Source of the DNA: Candidatus Poribacteria bacterium
GTDB lineage: Bacteria > Poribacteria > WGA-4E > WGA-3G
Length of the DNA stretch: 60,097 nt
Reading direction: 5' to 3'
NCBI GenBank assembly: GCA_003635315.1
Contig: PYJD01000046.1
Span: forward strand, 1-60,097
Below, piece after piece: positions 18,963-27,470 of this stretch (within the stretch, counting starts at the first letter, position 1; each line of letters starts with the position of its first letter). Under the pieces are notes generated by a model that saw only the letters and a list, made by a program, of their open reading frames with translations, was not told where the DNA came from and ran no database searches. The position numbers and the translations under genes were made by a program.

Positions 18963-19727
18963 ATGAGTTGGCAATTGGAAACATCAGTCTCTAACGAGCA
19001 AGTGAGTTTTTACAATGATAACGGTTATCTATCTTTTGGTCGTATCTTCACAGAACCGGAGCTGGATGAATTACGAGAATATGTTGACGAGATGATTGAG
19101 AATCTACCAGAAGGTAAACGTCCAGAACAGATGGATGTACCTCATTTTGAGCATCCATATCTCTTTAAATACCTAACACATCCTAATGTGTTAAAGGTGG
19201 TGGAACGGTTTATCGGTCCAGATATAGTGCTTTGGTCCAGTCATTTTATAAGTAAACGGGAGAACGACGGCATGGAGGTACCATGGCATCAGGATGGTGT
19301 CTATTGGGGTAAAATGTTAGAGCCGATGCATGTTATAACTATGTGGTTGGCAGTTGATGAATCTAAGATAGAAAACGGTTGTATGCGTGTGATTCCTGGA
19401 AGTCACAACCATCGAGATCGCCGATATGAATCCGTTGAACGTGATAACAATCTCTTTGGGAGTGAAGTTGTCGAAGATGATCTGGACACATCTATAGCGG
19501 TTAACCTTGAATTAGAGGTTGGGGAGTGTCATTTTCACGATGCGTGGACAATCCATAACTCGAGTCGAAACGTGTCCAATAAAAGGAGATGCGGGTATAC
19601 GATGCGTTATATGCCAGCAAATGTATTCTATCACGGTGCGAATTGGCGACGTGCACACCACATATACCTGCTTCAAGGTGAAGACAGGACAGATGGTTAT
19701 AATACCTATGCCCCTATACCTACCTAA
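18963..19727 (+). CDS. phytanoyl-CoA dioxygenase (PhyH) family protein
   Basis: A 254-residue Fe(II)/2-oxoglutarate-dependent oxygenase. The facial triad is visible as H109-x-D111 in PWHQDGVYWG and His198 in DAWTIHNSSRN, with an Arg about ten residues later in the 2-oxoglutarate-binding position. N-terminal EQVSFYNDNGYLSFGRIFT is the usual PhyH opening. The native substrate is not deducible, as the family hydroxylates many small molecules. An amidohydrolase gene starts 20 bp after its stop, behind AAAAGGAG, so the two probably form an operon and may act on the same compound. Confidence 0.92.
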   Translation: MSWQLETSVSNEQVSFYNDNGYLSFGRIFTEPELDELREYVDEMIENLPEGKRPEQMDVPHFEHPYLFKYLTHPNVLKVVERFIGPDIVLWSSHFISKRENDGMEVPWHQDGVYWGKMLEPMHVITMWLAVDESKIENGCMRVIPGSHNHRDRRYESVERDNNLFGSEVVEDDLDTSIAVNLELEVGECHFHDAWTIHNSSRNVSNKRRCGYTMRYMPANVFYHGANWRRAHHIYLLQGEDRTDGYNTYAPIPT

Positions 19728-19747
19728 CTGTTACAAAAGGAGAATTT

Positions 19748-20608
19748 ATGCTTCCCTATATTGACGTACATTGCCACATTGGCATGACCGTTTCTCGTGC
19801 CCCAGTGGTTGGACAAAGTGTTGGAAAATGTTTAGCTCGAATGGCATCTGCGGATGTTATTGGGGCAATTCCATGTCCTACCGCAGGGGGTCCACAAGCA
19901 CGTGGTGTTTTAGATTCACGAGCACAGAACGAAGTGATTTCGAACGCATGTAAAAAGTATCCTGAACGTTTTCCGATTGGACTTGGAATTGTGGAGGTAC
20001 GCCATGAACAAGCGGGTGCTGATGAACTTGATAGAGCAATGCAAGATGATGGGTTAGTTGGATTCGTGTGTCATCCTGGATTATCAGGTCATTCACTTGG
20101 TGGAGAATTGTATGCTTTTCTTGAGGTGGTAGCAATGCATAATGGGTTGTGTCTACTACATCAAGCAGGTTCAACGGCAAATATCGCAGCTTATGCAAGA
20201 CGATTTCCCTCTATAACTTTCATCATCGGACATGTTTCAATGAATAAAGGTGGACATCTTGATGCTATTAATCAGTGTGCTAAACAAGATAATATCTGGT
20301 ATGATGTGGCTCAAAAACCGGAAGGGGCTGACGAGAGTTGGGATTTAGTACATCTTGTTAATAATCTTAACAAAGATAGAATTATGTTTGGTAGCGACTT
20401 ACCGTATTACGATTTCCGACTTGTTCAGAGGCAAATTGAATCTGCGAAGATTGATGATGCTACTAAGGAAAACATAGCATATCAAAACGCTGTCCGATTA
20501 ATACAACAATTTCGTCCAGACTGGACACCAACCCTTACACCATTAACACCACCTCAGATATATTCTGAAGGCGAGATGTGGGATGCAAATGGGGCAAGAC
20601 TAAAGTAA
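19748..20608 (+). CDS. amidohydrolase family (TIM-barrel metal-dependent hydrolase)
   Basis: A 286-residue amidohydrolase-2-type enzyme. The first metal site is YIDVHCHIGM (His8, His10); later ligands are in LCLLHQAGS, FIIGHVSMNKGG and FGSDLPYYD (catalytic Asp). The family includes decarboxylases and lactonases acting on small aromatic or sugar acids. It is 20 bp behind the dioxygenase gene, with AAAAGGAG just upstream. It converges on the ABC permease gene with only 6 bp between stops and no visible terminator. Confidence 0.85.
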   Translation: MLPYIDVHCHIGMTVSRAPVVGQSVGKCLARMASADVIGAIPCPTAGGPQARGVLDSRAQNEVISNACKKYPERFPIGLGIVEVRHEQAGADELDRAMQDDGLVGFVCHPGLSGHSLGGELYAFLEVVAMHNGLCLLHQAGSTANIAAYARRFPSITFIIGHVSMNKGGHLDAINQCAKQDNIWYDVAQKPEGADESWDLVHLVNNLNKDRIMFGSDLPYYDFRLVQRQIESAKIDDATKENIAYQNAVRLIQQFRPDWTPTLTPLTPPQIYSEGEMWDANGARLK

Positions 20609-20614
20609 GAATAC

Positions 20615-21478
20615 CTATTTGACAATCTCTACCGCACGGATTCGTTGGCGTAGAATGAAAATGCAAAATGAGGATACAGCCGACAAAATGAGGATTGTCC
20701 AAAACCAATGTACATCGTAGCCACTTTCCATTCCGAATAACGCCCTACCAAGTCTATCAATATTTGCCCATATTGAGACTAAAGCTACTTTACTGGTCGA
20801 TAGAATCTCAGAAAGGATTGCATGAATCACAGGTAATCCAAACCAAACAGAACTGAAACCTATTATCGCATACATGGAATTCTTGGTTAGAGAAGAAAAC
20901 AGCAGCATCAGTAAACCTGTAGTTACGATGATAATTGCTGAATAGAGGATGATAGAGAATGGCACCCAGAAATATTTTTTAAAGAATGGCGTATCGGTGA
21001 GTAATACATGCTCAAGGTACAAAAGTAGACCCGGAATTAAAGTCATGCAAACAAGTAGTACGCCAATAACAATAAATTTTCCTATCAGATAATCCATCCA
21101 AGATATTGGTTTCGAAAGGTATAATGAAAGAACATTATGTTTCAGGTCATTAGAGATTAAACCGGAACCACCGAATATAACAACTAACGCTATCAAAGGA
21201 GCGGTAGGAAATGTAGAAAGACTAAAGAGAAATTTCTGAAAAAATCCGTTATCTATTGTAATAAATGTGGATAGCTGTTCGGGTAAAATGTTGTGGATAT
21301 ATATTAGGATTCCATAGGTTAAGACATAAATTATTGGTGGAATTGCAACGATTAATCTGACAATTTTTCGTTGTGCCAGTAGTTTTAGTTCTGCTTTGGC
21401 AATTACCCACCATCGTCTATATTTTTGACGTATGAATGTGCCTTCCCAATGTCGGTAATCCTGTGTGTGAATAGGCAT
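20615..21478 (-). CDS. ABC-2 type transporter permease
   Basis: A 287-residue integral membrane protein with about six hydrophobic helices (for example IVRLIVAIPPIIYVLTYGIL, FIVIGVLLVCMTLIPGLLLY, IILYSAIIIVTTGLLMLLF). The cytoplasmic NDLKHNVLSLYLSKPISWMDYL loop is the characteristic ABC-2 feature next to the second helix. No ATPase gene is adjacent, so its partner must be encoded elsewhere. It overlaps the stop of the upstream lipoprotein gene (TAATG), indicating coupled translation. Confidence 0.85.
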   Translation of the reverse strand: MPIHTQDYRHWEGTFIRQKYRRWWVIAKAELKLLAQRKIVRLIVAIPPIIYVLTYGILIYIHNILPEQLSTFITIDNGFFQKFLFSLSTFPTAPLIALVVIFGGSGLISNDLKHNVLSLYLSKPISWMDYLIGKFIVIGVLLVCMTLIPGLLLYLEHVLLTDTPFFKKYFWVPFSIILYSAIIIVTTGLLMLLFSSLTKNSMYAIIGFSSVWFGLPVIHAILSEILSTSKVALVSIWANIDRLGRALFGMESGYDVHWFWTILILSAVSSFCIFILRQRIRAVEIVK

Positions 21479-21987
21479 TATTGTTTTCTATAGATCGCAG
21501 TTCGTTCTTCGGAATCCGTAAACGGTCCCTGTTTTTCAGTTTTTATTTCAACAATAACCATACCTAAATATGTATCCCGATCAGGATCATCTTCTATTAA
21601 CCTGCGGGGAATCTCTGCTGTGAGTAAACGATCAATACTATTCGGTTCTTGATACCAACGAACATCATACAATCTGCCGTCATAAACTTTTTTATGTGCC
21701 TTTTCCTCACGTATGGAGTAAACTGTTGCATGGGTAGTGAAATCTGCTTCTGAAATTGTACTCACTCCTACATTCGGACTAAGGATACTCTGATTCCAAA
21801 TAAGTGGTATTCCGTTTCTATCCACCAGATAAATCCTGATGTCTAAACGATCAGTCCGTAGATCTGATAGAATTTGAATACCCTCGAAATTTTGGATTTC
21901 TCCAGTTCCACATGCAAGTAGTCCAAGCATACAGATACAAAGAATTACCCTACTAAGGGGTAACAGGATAAACCGAGACACGAACAT
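21478..21987 (-). CDS. small lipoprotein of unknown function
   Basis: A 169-residue protein with a hydrophobic N-terminus and lipobox LLAC (Cys26). The mature part is predicted to be mostly beta (ILSDLRTDRLDIRIYLVDRN, YLGMVIVEIKTEKQG) with no recognised domain. It is translationally coupled to the ABC-2 permease gene and may be its extracytoplasmic partner. Function is unknown. Confidence 0.75.
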   Translation of the reverse strand: MFVSRFILLPLSRVILCICMLGLLACGTGEIQNFEGIQILSDLRTDRLDIRIYLVDRNGIPLIWNQSILSPNVGVSTISEADFTTHATVYSIREEKAHKKVYDGRLYDVRWYQEPNSIDRLLTAEIPRRLIEDDPDRDTYLGMVIVEIKTEKQGPFTDSEERTAIYRKQ

Positions 21988-22116
21988 TCTCCATATTTAG
22001 TATTATCTTTCATTATAAACTGTCAGGGGTGAAGGTGTCAATCTAAATTGGACATAATACCAAGCTATTCTGTATCATATTTAACAAACAACTGAAGCAT
22101 CAAAGGAGTATTTCTG

Positions 22117-22770
22117 TTGAAAACAGTTTCATCCGATTTTGCTGGTGCAGCATTTCCACCAGGAACGAAGGTCATCTTTTATGATAAAACACAAAACAAG
22201 ATTCACGGTACTATACAGAGATTGTTTCATCGATATGCACAGGTAGCATCAACAGAAGGAACAATCTGGAATGTACCATACGGAGGAATGGAAATCACCG
22301 AAACATTCGTCAACCCACAAATCTCACTTCCTGATATTGAAACTATGGGGATACAGTTAATACAAAAACATGAGGATAAGAACGAACTTGGAACCGGTTG
22401 GAATTTTGGATTTGACCTTGCACCCGCACGAGCAGGAATATGTCGATATAAAGAAAAGCAGATATCCCTATCCGTCACATACTGTTTAAAAGCTAATAAA
22501 TCAGAAATACGCAACACAATTCTCCACGAAATCGCGCATGCGATCGTAGGACCTGATCATGGACACGATGCAGTATGGAAAGCTGTAGCGGAAAAGATAG
22601 GATGTACCGCCGAGAGGTGTCACCGTGTAGAACATACAACCCCACGGTGGTTGGGACGGTGTGGATGTGGAAAGCAGTGGACACGTCAACGTCTTACCCA
22701 ACGTGCCAGAAATGGAATATGTCCTTCATGTGGAGATAATATACAATGGAATAGAGTAGGCGTTGAATAA
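22117..22770 (+). CDS. SprT-like zinc metalloprotease
   Basis: A 217-residue protein. Residues 1-60 look like a small beta domain with basic character. The middle is a SprT-like domain: TILHEIAHAIVGPDHGHDAVW gives HExxH (about residue 137) and a third His. The end is a zinc ribbon, with CGCGKQWTRQR followed by CPSCGDNI. Eukaryotic SPRTN removes DNA-protein crosslinks; the bacterial role is not established. It starts at TTG behind AAAGGAG (22103). Confidence 0.85.
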   Translation: MKTVSSDFAGAAFPPGTKVIFYDKTQNKIHGTIQRLFHRYAQVASTEGTIWNVPYGGMEITETFVNPQISLPDIETMGIQLIQKHEDKNELGTGWNFGFDLAPARAGICRYKEKQISLSVTYCLKANKSEIRNTILHEIAHAIVGPDHGHDAVWKAVAEKIGCTAERCHRVEHTTPRWLGRCGCGKQWTRQRLTQRARNGICPSCGDNIQWNRVGVE

Positions 22771-22834
22771 CCTGTTGAAAGAAAAAAGAATATAATCTAT
22801 GTCAAGATAAAACAGAAATAATTAAGGAGAAATC

Positions 22835-22999
22835 ATGAGTATTTTCATTAAAATTATCGTCTTAATAATGATGATCGTTGGTCTTGTTTTTATACTTGCT
22901 GGAAATATAACTTTTATGGAATTTGTAGCTGCAATCTATGGCGGAGTCTTTTTATTTTTACTTGATAATTACTTGGGAAGGGTAATGGATAAGCTATAG
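22835..22999 (+). CDS. small membrane protein, copy 1
   Basis: A 54-residue protein starting with ATG behind AAGGAGA. It has two hydrophobic helices (IKIIVLIMMIVGLVFILAG and MEFVAAIYGGVFLFLL) joined by a short turn. A paralogue of 56 residues at 24292 shares the pattern IFxKIIVL-MM-GLV-AG and M-E-AAIYGG-FLYLL, and both upstream regions share GTCAAGAT and AAGGAG(A)AATCATG. Conservation of frame and leader between two copies supports a real gene. It is too short to identify; the role is unknown. Confidence 0.65.
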   Translation: MSIFIKIIVLIMMIVGLVFILAGNITFMEFVAAIYGGVFLFLLDNYLGRVMDKL

Positions 23000-23085
23000 A
23001 TCCTCTTATAATAGAGATAAATTGAAAACTCTATGGTTATAGCCTTCTGATCACATATGTGAAAAGTTTATAGTTTCAATCCATT

Positions 23086-23927
23086 TTAATGAACCATTGA
23101 TCCACCAGCTACAGGTATAGCTAAACCTGTTAGAAAGTTTGATTGTTCTGATGCCAAAAAAGATACTATATTAGCAACGTCTGTTCTGGTTGCCAGTCTG
23201 CCCAGTGGAACTAAACCTGATCTGTTCTGTAAGAGTTCTACATACTTATCTTTGAATTGTTCATCATTCTCAGACAGAGTATTAACGAGTTGGGTAACCC
23301 TTTCTGTATCGACTAAACTTGGACAGACAGCATTTACGTTTATCTGATAAGGAGCAAGTTCAAGAGCAAGAGCTTGAGTGAATCCTATAATAGCAAACTT
23401 TGACGCACTATATGCTGCGTATTTAGGCATAGCTTCTTTTCCCACTACAGAAGATATATTGATAATCTTACCTTGTATATTTTTTCTAAAAAATGTTGCG
23501 CGACAGCTTGTGAAGAAAGAAATGTCCCTTTCGCATTTACTTTGATGACTCTATCCCATTCTTTTTCATCTAAGTCAACAGCAAGTACTCGGTCTTTGCC
23601 TGGTTTAGATCCAGCATTATTAACGAGTATATCTATACTACCCAACTTAGATACTATTTTTTCTATCATGGCAAATACTTTATCTGAGTTCGTAATATCT
23701 GCTACAAAGCCGTAGGAGCGTTTACCAAGCGATTCTATTTCACAAACGACATATTGTAGTCCTTTCCAATCAGAATCATCTAAGTTATATGGTTTTTCGA
23801 CGACATCATTAACGACGACATCCGCACCATCTTTTGCTAACCTAACTGCAATAGCGCGACCTAAGCCGAACTCTCCCGCAGCACCTGTGACGAGTGCAAT
23901 CTTTCCATTTAAAATACTTATATACAA
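23086..23927 (-). pseudogene. short-chain dehydrogenase (SDR) broken by a frameshift
   Basis: A classical SDR whose two halves are in different frames. The first part (23927 to 23445) has VTGAAGEFGLGRAIAVRLA, the Rossmann glycine motif, and DILVNNAGSKPG. The second (to 23086) starts ISSVVGKEAMPKYAAYSASK with the YxxxK catalytic pair and ends LTGLAIPVAGGSMVH. The break falls in a run of six A's on the minus strand (plus T's 23480-23485): one more A restores FLEKNIQGKIINISS. It is either a recent frameshift or a sequencing error. The substrate is unknown. Two related small membrane genes flank it. Confidence 0.85.
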
Positions 23928-24291
23928 TCTCCAGTTATTTCTTAATAGGGGTTCGACTTAAAGACTATCACGCACCGACGAGTCGGAGCATGCAGTTTGG
24001 ATTTTGCGTTAATGGAGCGTAGTCCCATCCTGATTTGAGAATTCAAGTTGTGTTTTAAAATCAGCAACTTAGCTCCCAAGATTGTGATGACTTTCTGAAT
24101 GTCGGATGGCTGTATCAAGTTTGATATACGCTGCAATTCGGCTGCGTCAATTCGCTGATGCTCTTACCTGTTTTTTATGATGATAACCTGCCCAAGGTAT
24201 CGCAACAAAAAAACAATTTAGAACTATTGTAAATATAAATGGTATAATACAATCCTTGTCAAGATATAACAGAATAGATTAAGGAGAGATC
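23928..24291. other. 364-bp region with no supported gene
   Basis: An open frame of 64 codons on the minus strand (24136 to 23942, TTG start, no ribosome site) is the only candidate and resembles nothing I recognise. The end of the region carries TATAAT at 24243-24248 ahead of the second small membrane gene, in the same position as the copy before 22835. Confidence 0.4.
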
Positions 24292-24462
24292 ATGATTATT
24301 TTCATGAAAATTATCGTCTTAACAATGATGAGTTTTGGTCTTGTTAGTGCATTTGCTGGTTACATAACAAGAATGGAATTAATAGCTGCAATCTATGGAG
24401 GAATATTCTTATATTTACTCGGTGAAGGTATAAATCTCTTAAAAAAGAAAAGAGTTGAATAA
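24292..24462 (+). CDS. small membrane protein, copy 2
   Basis: A 56-residue paralogue of the product at 22835, with the same two-helix layout (FMKIIVLTMMSFGLVSAFAG; MELIAAIYGGIFLYLL) and a basic tail (KKKRVE). The leader, with TATAAT, GTCAAGATA and AAGGAG, is also conserved between the copies, so gene and promoter were duplicated together. The divergence is mostly conservative, indicating selection on the protein. Function is unknown. Confidence 0.65.
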   Translation: MIIFMKIIVLTMMSFGLVSAFAGYITRMELIAAIYGGIFLYLLGEGINLLKKKRVE

Positions 24463-24531
24463 CTCTGTAATTATAGCTTACACTTTAGCAGAATTTATAT
24501 CATCTTTGTCGAATATGGCAGATTATACAAT

Positions 24532-24615
24532 TAATTCTATATACTGACTTGTAGGAGGGAACTCCGATTCCCGATTATAAAAGGGTTTGATCGCTATTCG
24601 GAGATCGCTCCTACA
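24532..24615. repeat. hairpin repeat with TGTAGGAG ends, copy A
   Basis: An 84-bp repeat, nearly identical to 27344-27426. The ends TGTAGGAG and CTCCTACA (24550-24615) are inverted. The inner part reads CCGATTCCCGATT and GATCGCTATTCGGAGATCG, giving a second stem. It is a REP/MITE-like intergenic element. Confidence 0.8.
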
Positions 24616-24665
24616 GAATATATGAGAACTTATTTTCATTATTGAGATAATTCAATAATAAGAAA

Positions 24666-25643
24666 TTATCGATCATCAATTGGCTGTAAGTTATCATTAC
24701 TACGCGGTTTTATTATTCTTTGCTGTATCTTCCTATTTTGGGTATCTGGATCGATCCATATAATGTTATTTTTGCCTTTATTTTCAATTATATTATCTAT
24801 ATCCTCATGAATTTCAACCCAATTTGGAATTGTGGTTGTTAACTTGTGCATCCAATTAATTGTCCAATTCTCATTTTTCATTCCATCCGATATAGCATCT
24901 AATTGCTCACTCCGAGTCTTGGTAGGATCATTGAGTAAATTAAAATCAATTTTCCGAGTCAATGTAATGTATCCTGGGAATATAAAGTCAGGTGCAGCCT
25001 TATCCAGTTTAGGGGATTTTGCACCCTTCTCCTCCTGATTAACATAGTTCATTATATCAATTATCCGTGGATCTTTATCCCTCTTCAAAAATGGATCGAA
25101 CCCATAGGTGATACGAATTTGCCAATCTTTTAGGTTGATTCGGCTTTTTGTTGTATTGTGGAGCTTAATGTATACCCTATTACGTTTAGCTATGGCATTC
25201 TTAAGAACTACTATGTACTTGTCTTTTATGTTTAAATTTTCTAACACATCCTTAGACAGTTCTATTTCTTCTATATGCTTTAACTCTAAATTACTTAAAG
25301 AACTTGATCTGATTTCACGTATAACAAGTGATTTGGGATGAATATCAGAGTTAGCTGGTTTTAGTAATTCAATCGTTACATTTTCAAAAGAAGTGTCTAT
25401 ATTCTTTAACTGGCTTACAGATAAAACATGGATCAATTTATTGATTTCATCAGACTTAAAACCTAAATGCTTAGATACTTCTAAAGTTAACTTTTTTCCA
25501 CCATCAACATGTGAATAATTAATTTCTTTTGTTAGTATATTCTCATTAGGTTTCTGTTGTGCTAAAGCAATTGAACAAACACATAAACCTACTATAAGAA
25601 TTACGTATATATTGAATCTTGAATAGATCGCATGGGTTTTCAT
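24666..25643 (-). CDS. exported protein with lamin-tail-like segment
   Basis: A 325-residue protein with a signal peptide ending near ALAQ (residue 29). The segment VYIKLHNTTKSRINLKDWQI (about residues 154-173) resembles the start of a lamin-tail domain (a beta-sandwich found in secreted bacterial proteins), where Asn-Thr and the Trp are typical. The rest is not recognised; the C-terminus is Lys/Arg/Asn rich. It is probably periplasmic or secreted. The domain call is an inference from a short match. Confidence 0.55.
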   Translation of the reverse strand: MKTHAIYSRFNIYVILIVGLCVCSIALAQQKPNENILTKEINYSHVDGGKKLTLEVSKHLGFKSDEINKLIHVLSVSQLKNIDTSFENVTIELLKPANSDIHPKSLVIREIRSSSLSNLELKHIEEIELSKDVLENLNIKDKYIVVLKNAIAKRNRVYIKLHNTTKSRINLKDWQIRITYGFDPFLKRDKDPRIIDIMNYVNQEEKGAKSPKLDKAAPDFIFPGYITLTRKIDFNLLNDPTKTRSEQLDAISDGMKNENWTINWMHKLTTTIPNWVEIHEDIDNIIENKGKNNIIWIDPDTQNRKIQQRIIKPRSNDNLQPIDDR

Positions 25644-25772
25644 GATATACTCCAGGAAATGTAGTATCTATATGATTAGATTATATGGAATTGGCAGTGT
25701 TTAATCAAGTCTATCGTATTAATCATCTATATGTAAGAAAAAACATAAAATAAATACTTATTTGATCGTATA

Positions 25773-26564
25773 CTATTTTATGATGTTTTCCATACGTTCT
25801 TGAACCAGTGCTTTTTGTTCAGGATGTGTGAAAATATAGAATGTACTTGTCTGAATAGCCTTATATACATGATCAGCAACTTCTTCAGGGGACATCCCTG
25901 CTTCCATCTCTAATTGCGCATTGCTTATTCCCCCAATGGATTCTACCTTGTGATTTTGTTGCTTGTCTGGACGATTTCGATCAGATTCCAATATACCCGT
26001 ACGAACCCAACCTGGACACAAAACATGCACCTGGATTTCTGAGTTTTTCTGTGCTAATTCATCGGCAAGGGTTTCTGATAACACCACAACTCCATGTTTG
26101 GTTACCTTGTATATCCCTTCACCTGGACCTTTCACCATCCCTAAAATAGAGGCGGTATTTACAATATGACATTTCGTGTTTTGAGACAACATGCGGGGAA
26201 CAAATGCCCGGATACCGTGTATTACACCCCACAAGTTTACGCCTAACACCCATTGCCAATCTTCAATTGTGTGTTCCCAAATCGGACGACTACATACGAC
26301 TCCAGCATTATTACAGAGAATATGCACATGTCCAAAAGCATGATATGTTTGTTCAGCAAGATTCTCCACCTCTTCAGATTTAGAAACGTCCGTTCTTACA
26401 CTCAGAATGGTCGCACCTTTACGAGTCAATTCAGTCTCAAGTTTTTCTAAAGGCTTTTCTTCTATATCAGCAAGGACGACTGCCATCCCTTCCGCAGCAA
26501 AACGTTCCGCCATACCGCGACCGATACCACTTGCAGCACCCGTAACCACGGCAACCCTCTTCAT
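25773..26564 (-). CDS. short-chain dehydrogenase/reductase (SDR)
   Basis: A 263-residue classical SDR with NAD(P)-binding VVTGAASGIGRGMAERFA (TGxxxGxG), the HILCNNAGVV motif and the active-site set around NTASILGMVKGPGEGIYKVT-K (Ser, Tyr, Lys). The substrate is unknown. The ATG directly abuts the TGA of the DUF169 gene upstream (TGAATG), so the two are translationally coupled. AAAGGATG serves as its weak ribosome site inside the upstream gene. Confidence 0.92.
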   Translation of the reverse strand: MKRVAVVTGAASGIGRGMAERFAAEGMAVVLADIEEKPLEKLETELTRKGATILSVRTDVSKSEEVENLAEQTYHAFGHVHILCNNAGVVCSRPIWEHTIEDWQWVLGVNLWGVIHGIRAFVPRMLSQNTKCHIVNTASILGMVKGPGEGIYKVTKHGVVVLSETLADELAQKNSEIQVHVLCPGWVRTGILESDRNRPDKQQNHKVESIGGISNAQLEMEAGMSPEEVADHVYKAIQTSTFYIFTHPEQKALVQERMENIIK

Positions 26565-27251
26565 TCAAACATCCTTTTGACGTTGCTGATGGTATTTTTC
26601 CAATTCACTGTTTGCATGGATGATCATCTCTAACTTCTCAATGATAGAGGTAGTATGTTTACCTGGGAAGGCAAAGTAGAAATCATCATCAGAAAGTGCA
26701 GTATAAACCCTGTTCCCTATACACCCTAAACTGCTTGCACTTTGACCGGAATCCATGACGGCGGGTATGACAGCACATGTGGGTCTACCCATGATACTGT
26801 TTTCAGTTCCGATACCGGCAGCGGTTGCTGCTTCAGCTAATAACATCATCTGCTTCGGTGAACCGGATACAAGAACAACATCAGGTATACCAGTAACATC
26901 TTCTAATGGAGAATATACTGCATGATGGAATGTCTCGCCTCGCTTGGGTATCCCAGGAACTTCATCCATTGAAATATAACCAAGTTCTCCCATGAGTCCG
27001 AGCGTATTTTCCAATTCCTTCATCTGTTCTTCGGATAACGCCACATTGTGTGTATAACACCCGATGGGACAATTATAATGATCGGATGCCTCCGTATAAA
27101 AGGTCTTACCTTCTGATGCGCGTTTCCAATATGTGCATCCTGAGGCTTCTACTTTATCCACACGGGAGACATCATTCGGTTGTGATTCGTGAAATGTCAC
27201 TGCAATTGGGATGGTATCCAACTGAAGTAGATCTTGTAATTGTTCTGACAT
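26565..27251 (-). CDS. DUF169 family protein
   Basis: A 228-residue DUF169 protein. It contains conserved cysteines in SGCTYWKR and NCPIGCYTHN, and a C-terminal SSLGCIGNRVYTALSDDDFY of the kind conserved in this family. The reaction is not established, though DUF169 genes are often near radical SAM or corrinoid genes. Here it lies 3' of a B12-binding radical SAM gene on the same strand and directly 5' of an SDR, which fits a role in a cobalamin- or radical-SAM-dependent pathway. That link is inference from context. Confidence 0.8.
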   Translation of the reverse strand: MSEQLQDLLQLDTIPIAVTFHESQPNDVSRVDKVEASGCTYWKRASEGKTFYTEASDHYNCPIGCYTHNVALSEEQMKELENTLGLMGELGYISMDEVPGIPKRGETFHHAVYSPLEDVTGIPDVVLVSGSPKQMMLLAEAATAAGIGTENSIMGRPTCAVIPAVMDSGQSASSLGCIGNRVYTALSDDDFYFAFPGKHTTSIIEKLEMIIHANSELEKYHQQRQKDV

Positions 27252-27343
27252 ATATTCCCCTTTGCCAAATCTTATGTTAGTAGTAATGTTCCTGTATTCG
27301 CTACAATCCTCAAATTCTGTTTCCTATGGTAGAATATATGATT

Positions 27344-27426
27344 TATTCTATATACTGACTTGTAGGAGGGAATTCCGATTCCCGATTACCAAAGGGTTTG
27401 ATCGCGATTCGGAGATCGCTCCTACA
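27344..27426. repeat. hairpin repeat with TGTAGGAG ends, copy B
   Basis: The second copy of the element at 24532, about 90% identical, with the same TTCTATATACTGACT lead-in and terminal TGTAGGAG/CTCCTACA. It lies between the radical SAM gene's 3' end and the DUF169 gene, so it may sit in their shared transcript as a hairpin. Confidence 0.8.
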
Positions 27427-27470
27427 AGTAATGTGTGTAATTATATCAATATTTCACCATATAAGAATAA

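Noticed and set aside
23942..24136. 64-codon minus-strand gene
   Set aside because: TTG start, no ribosome site, no recognised motif, and it lies between repeats and a promoter.
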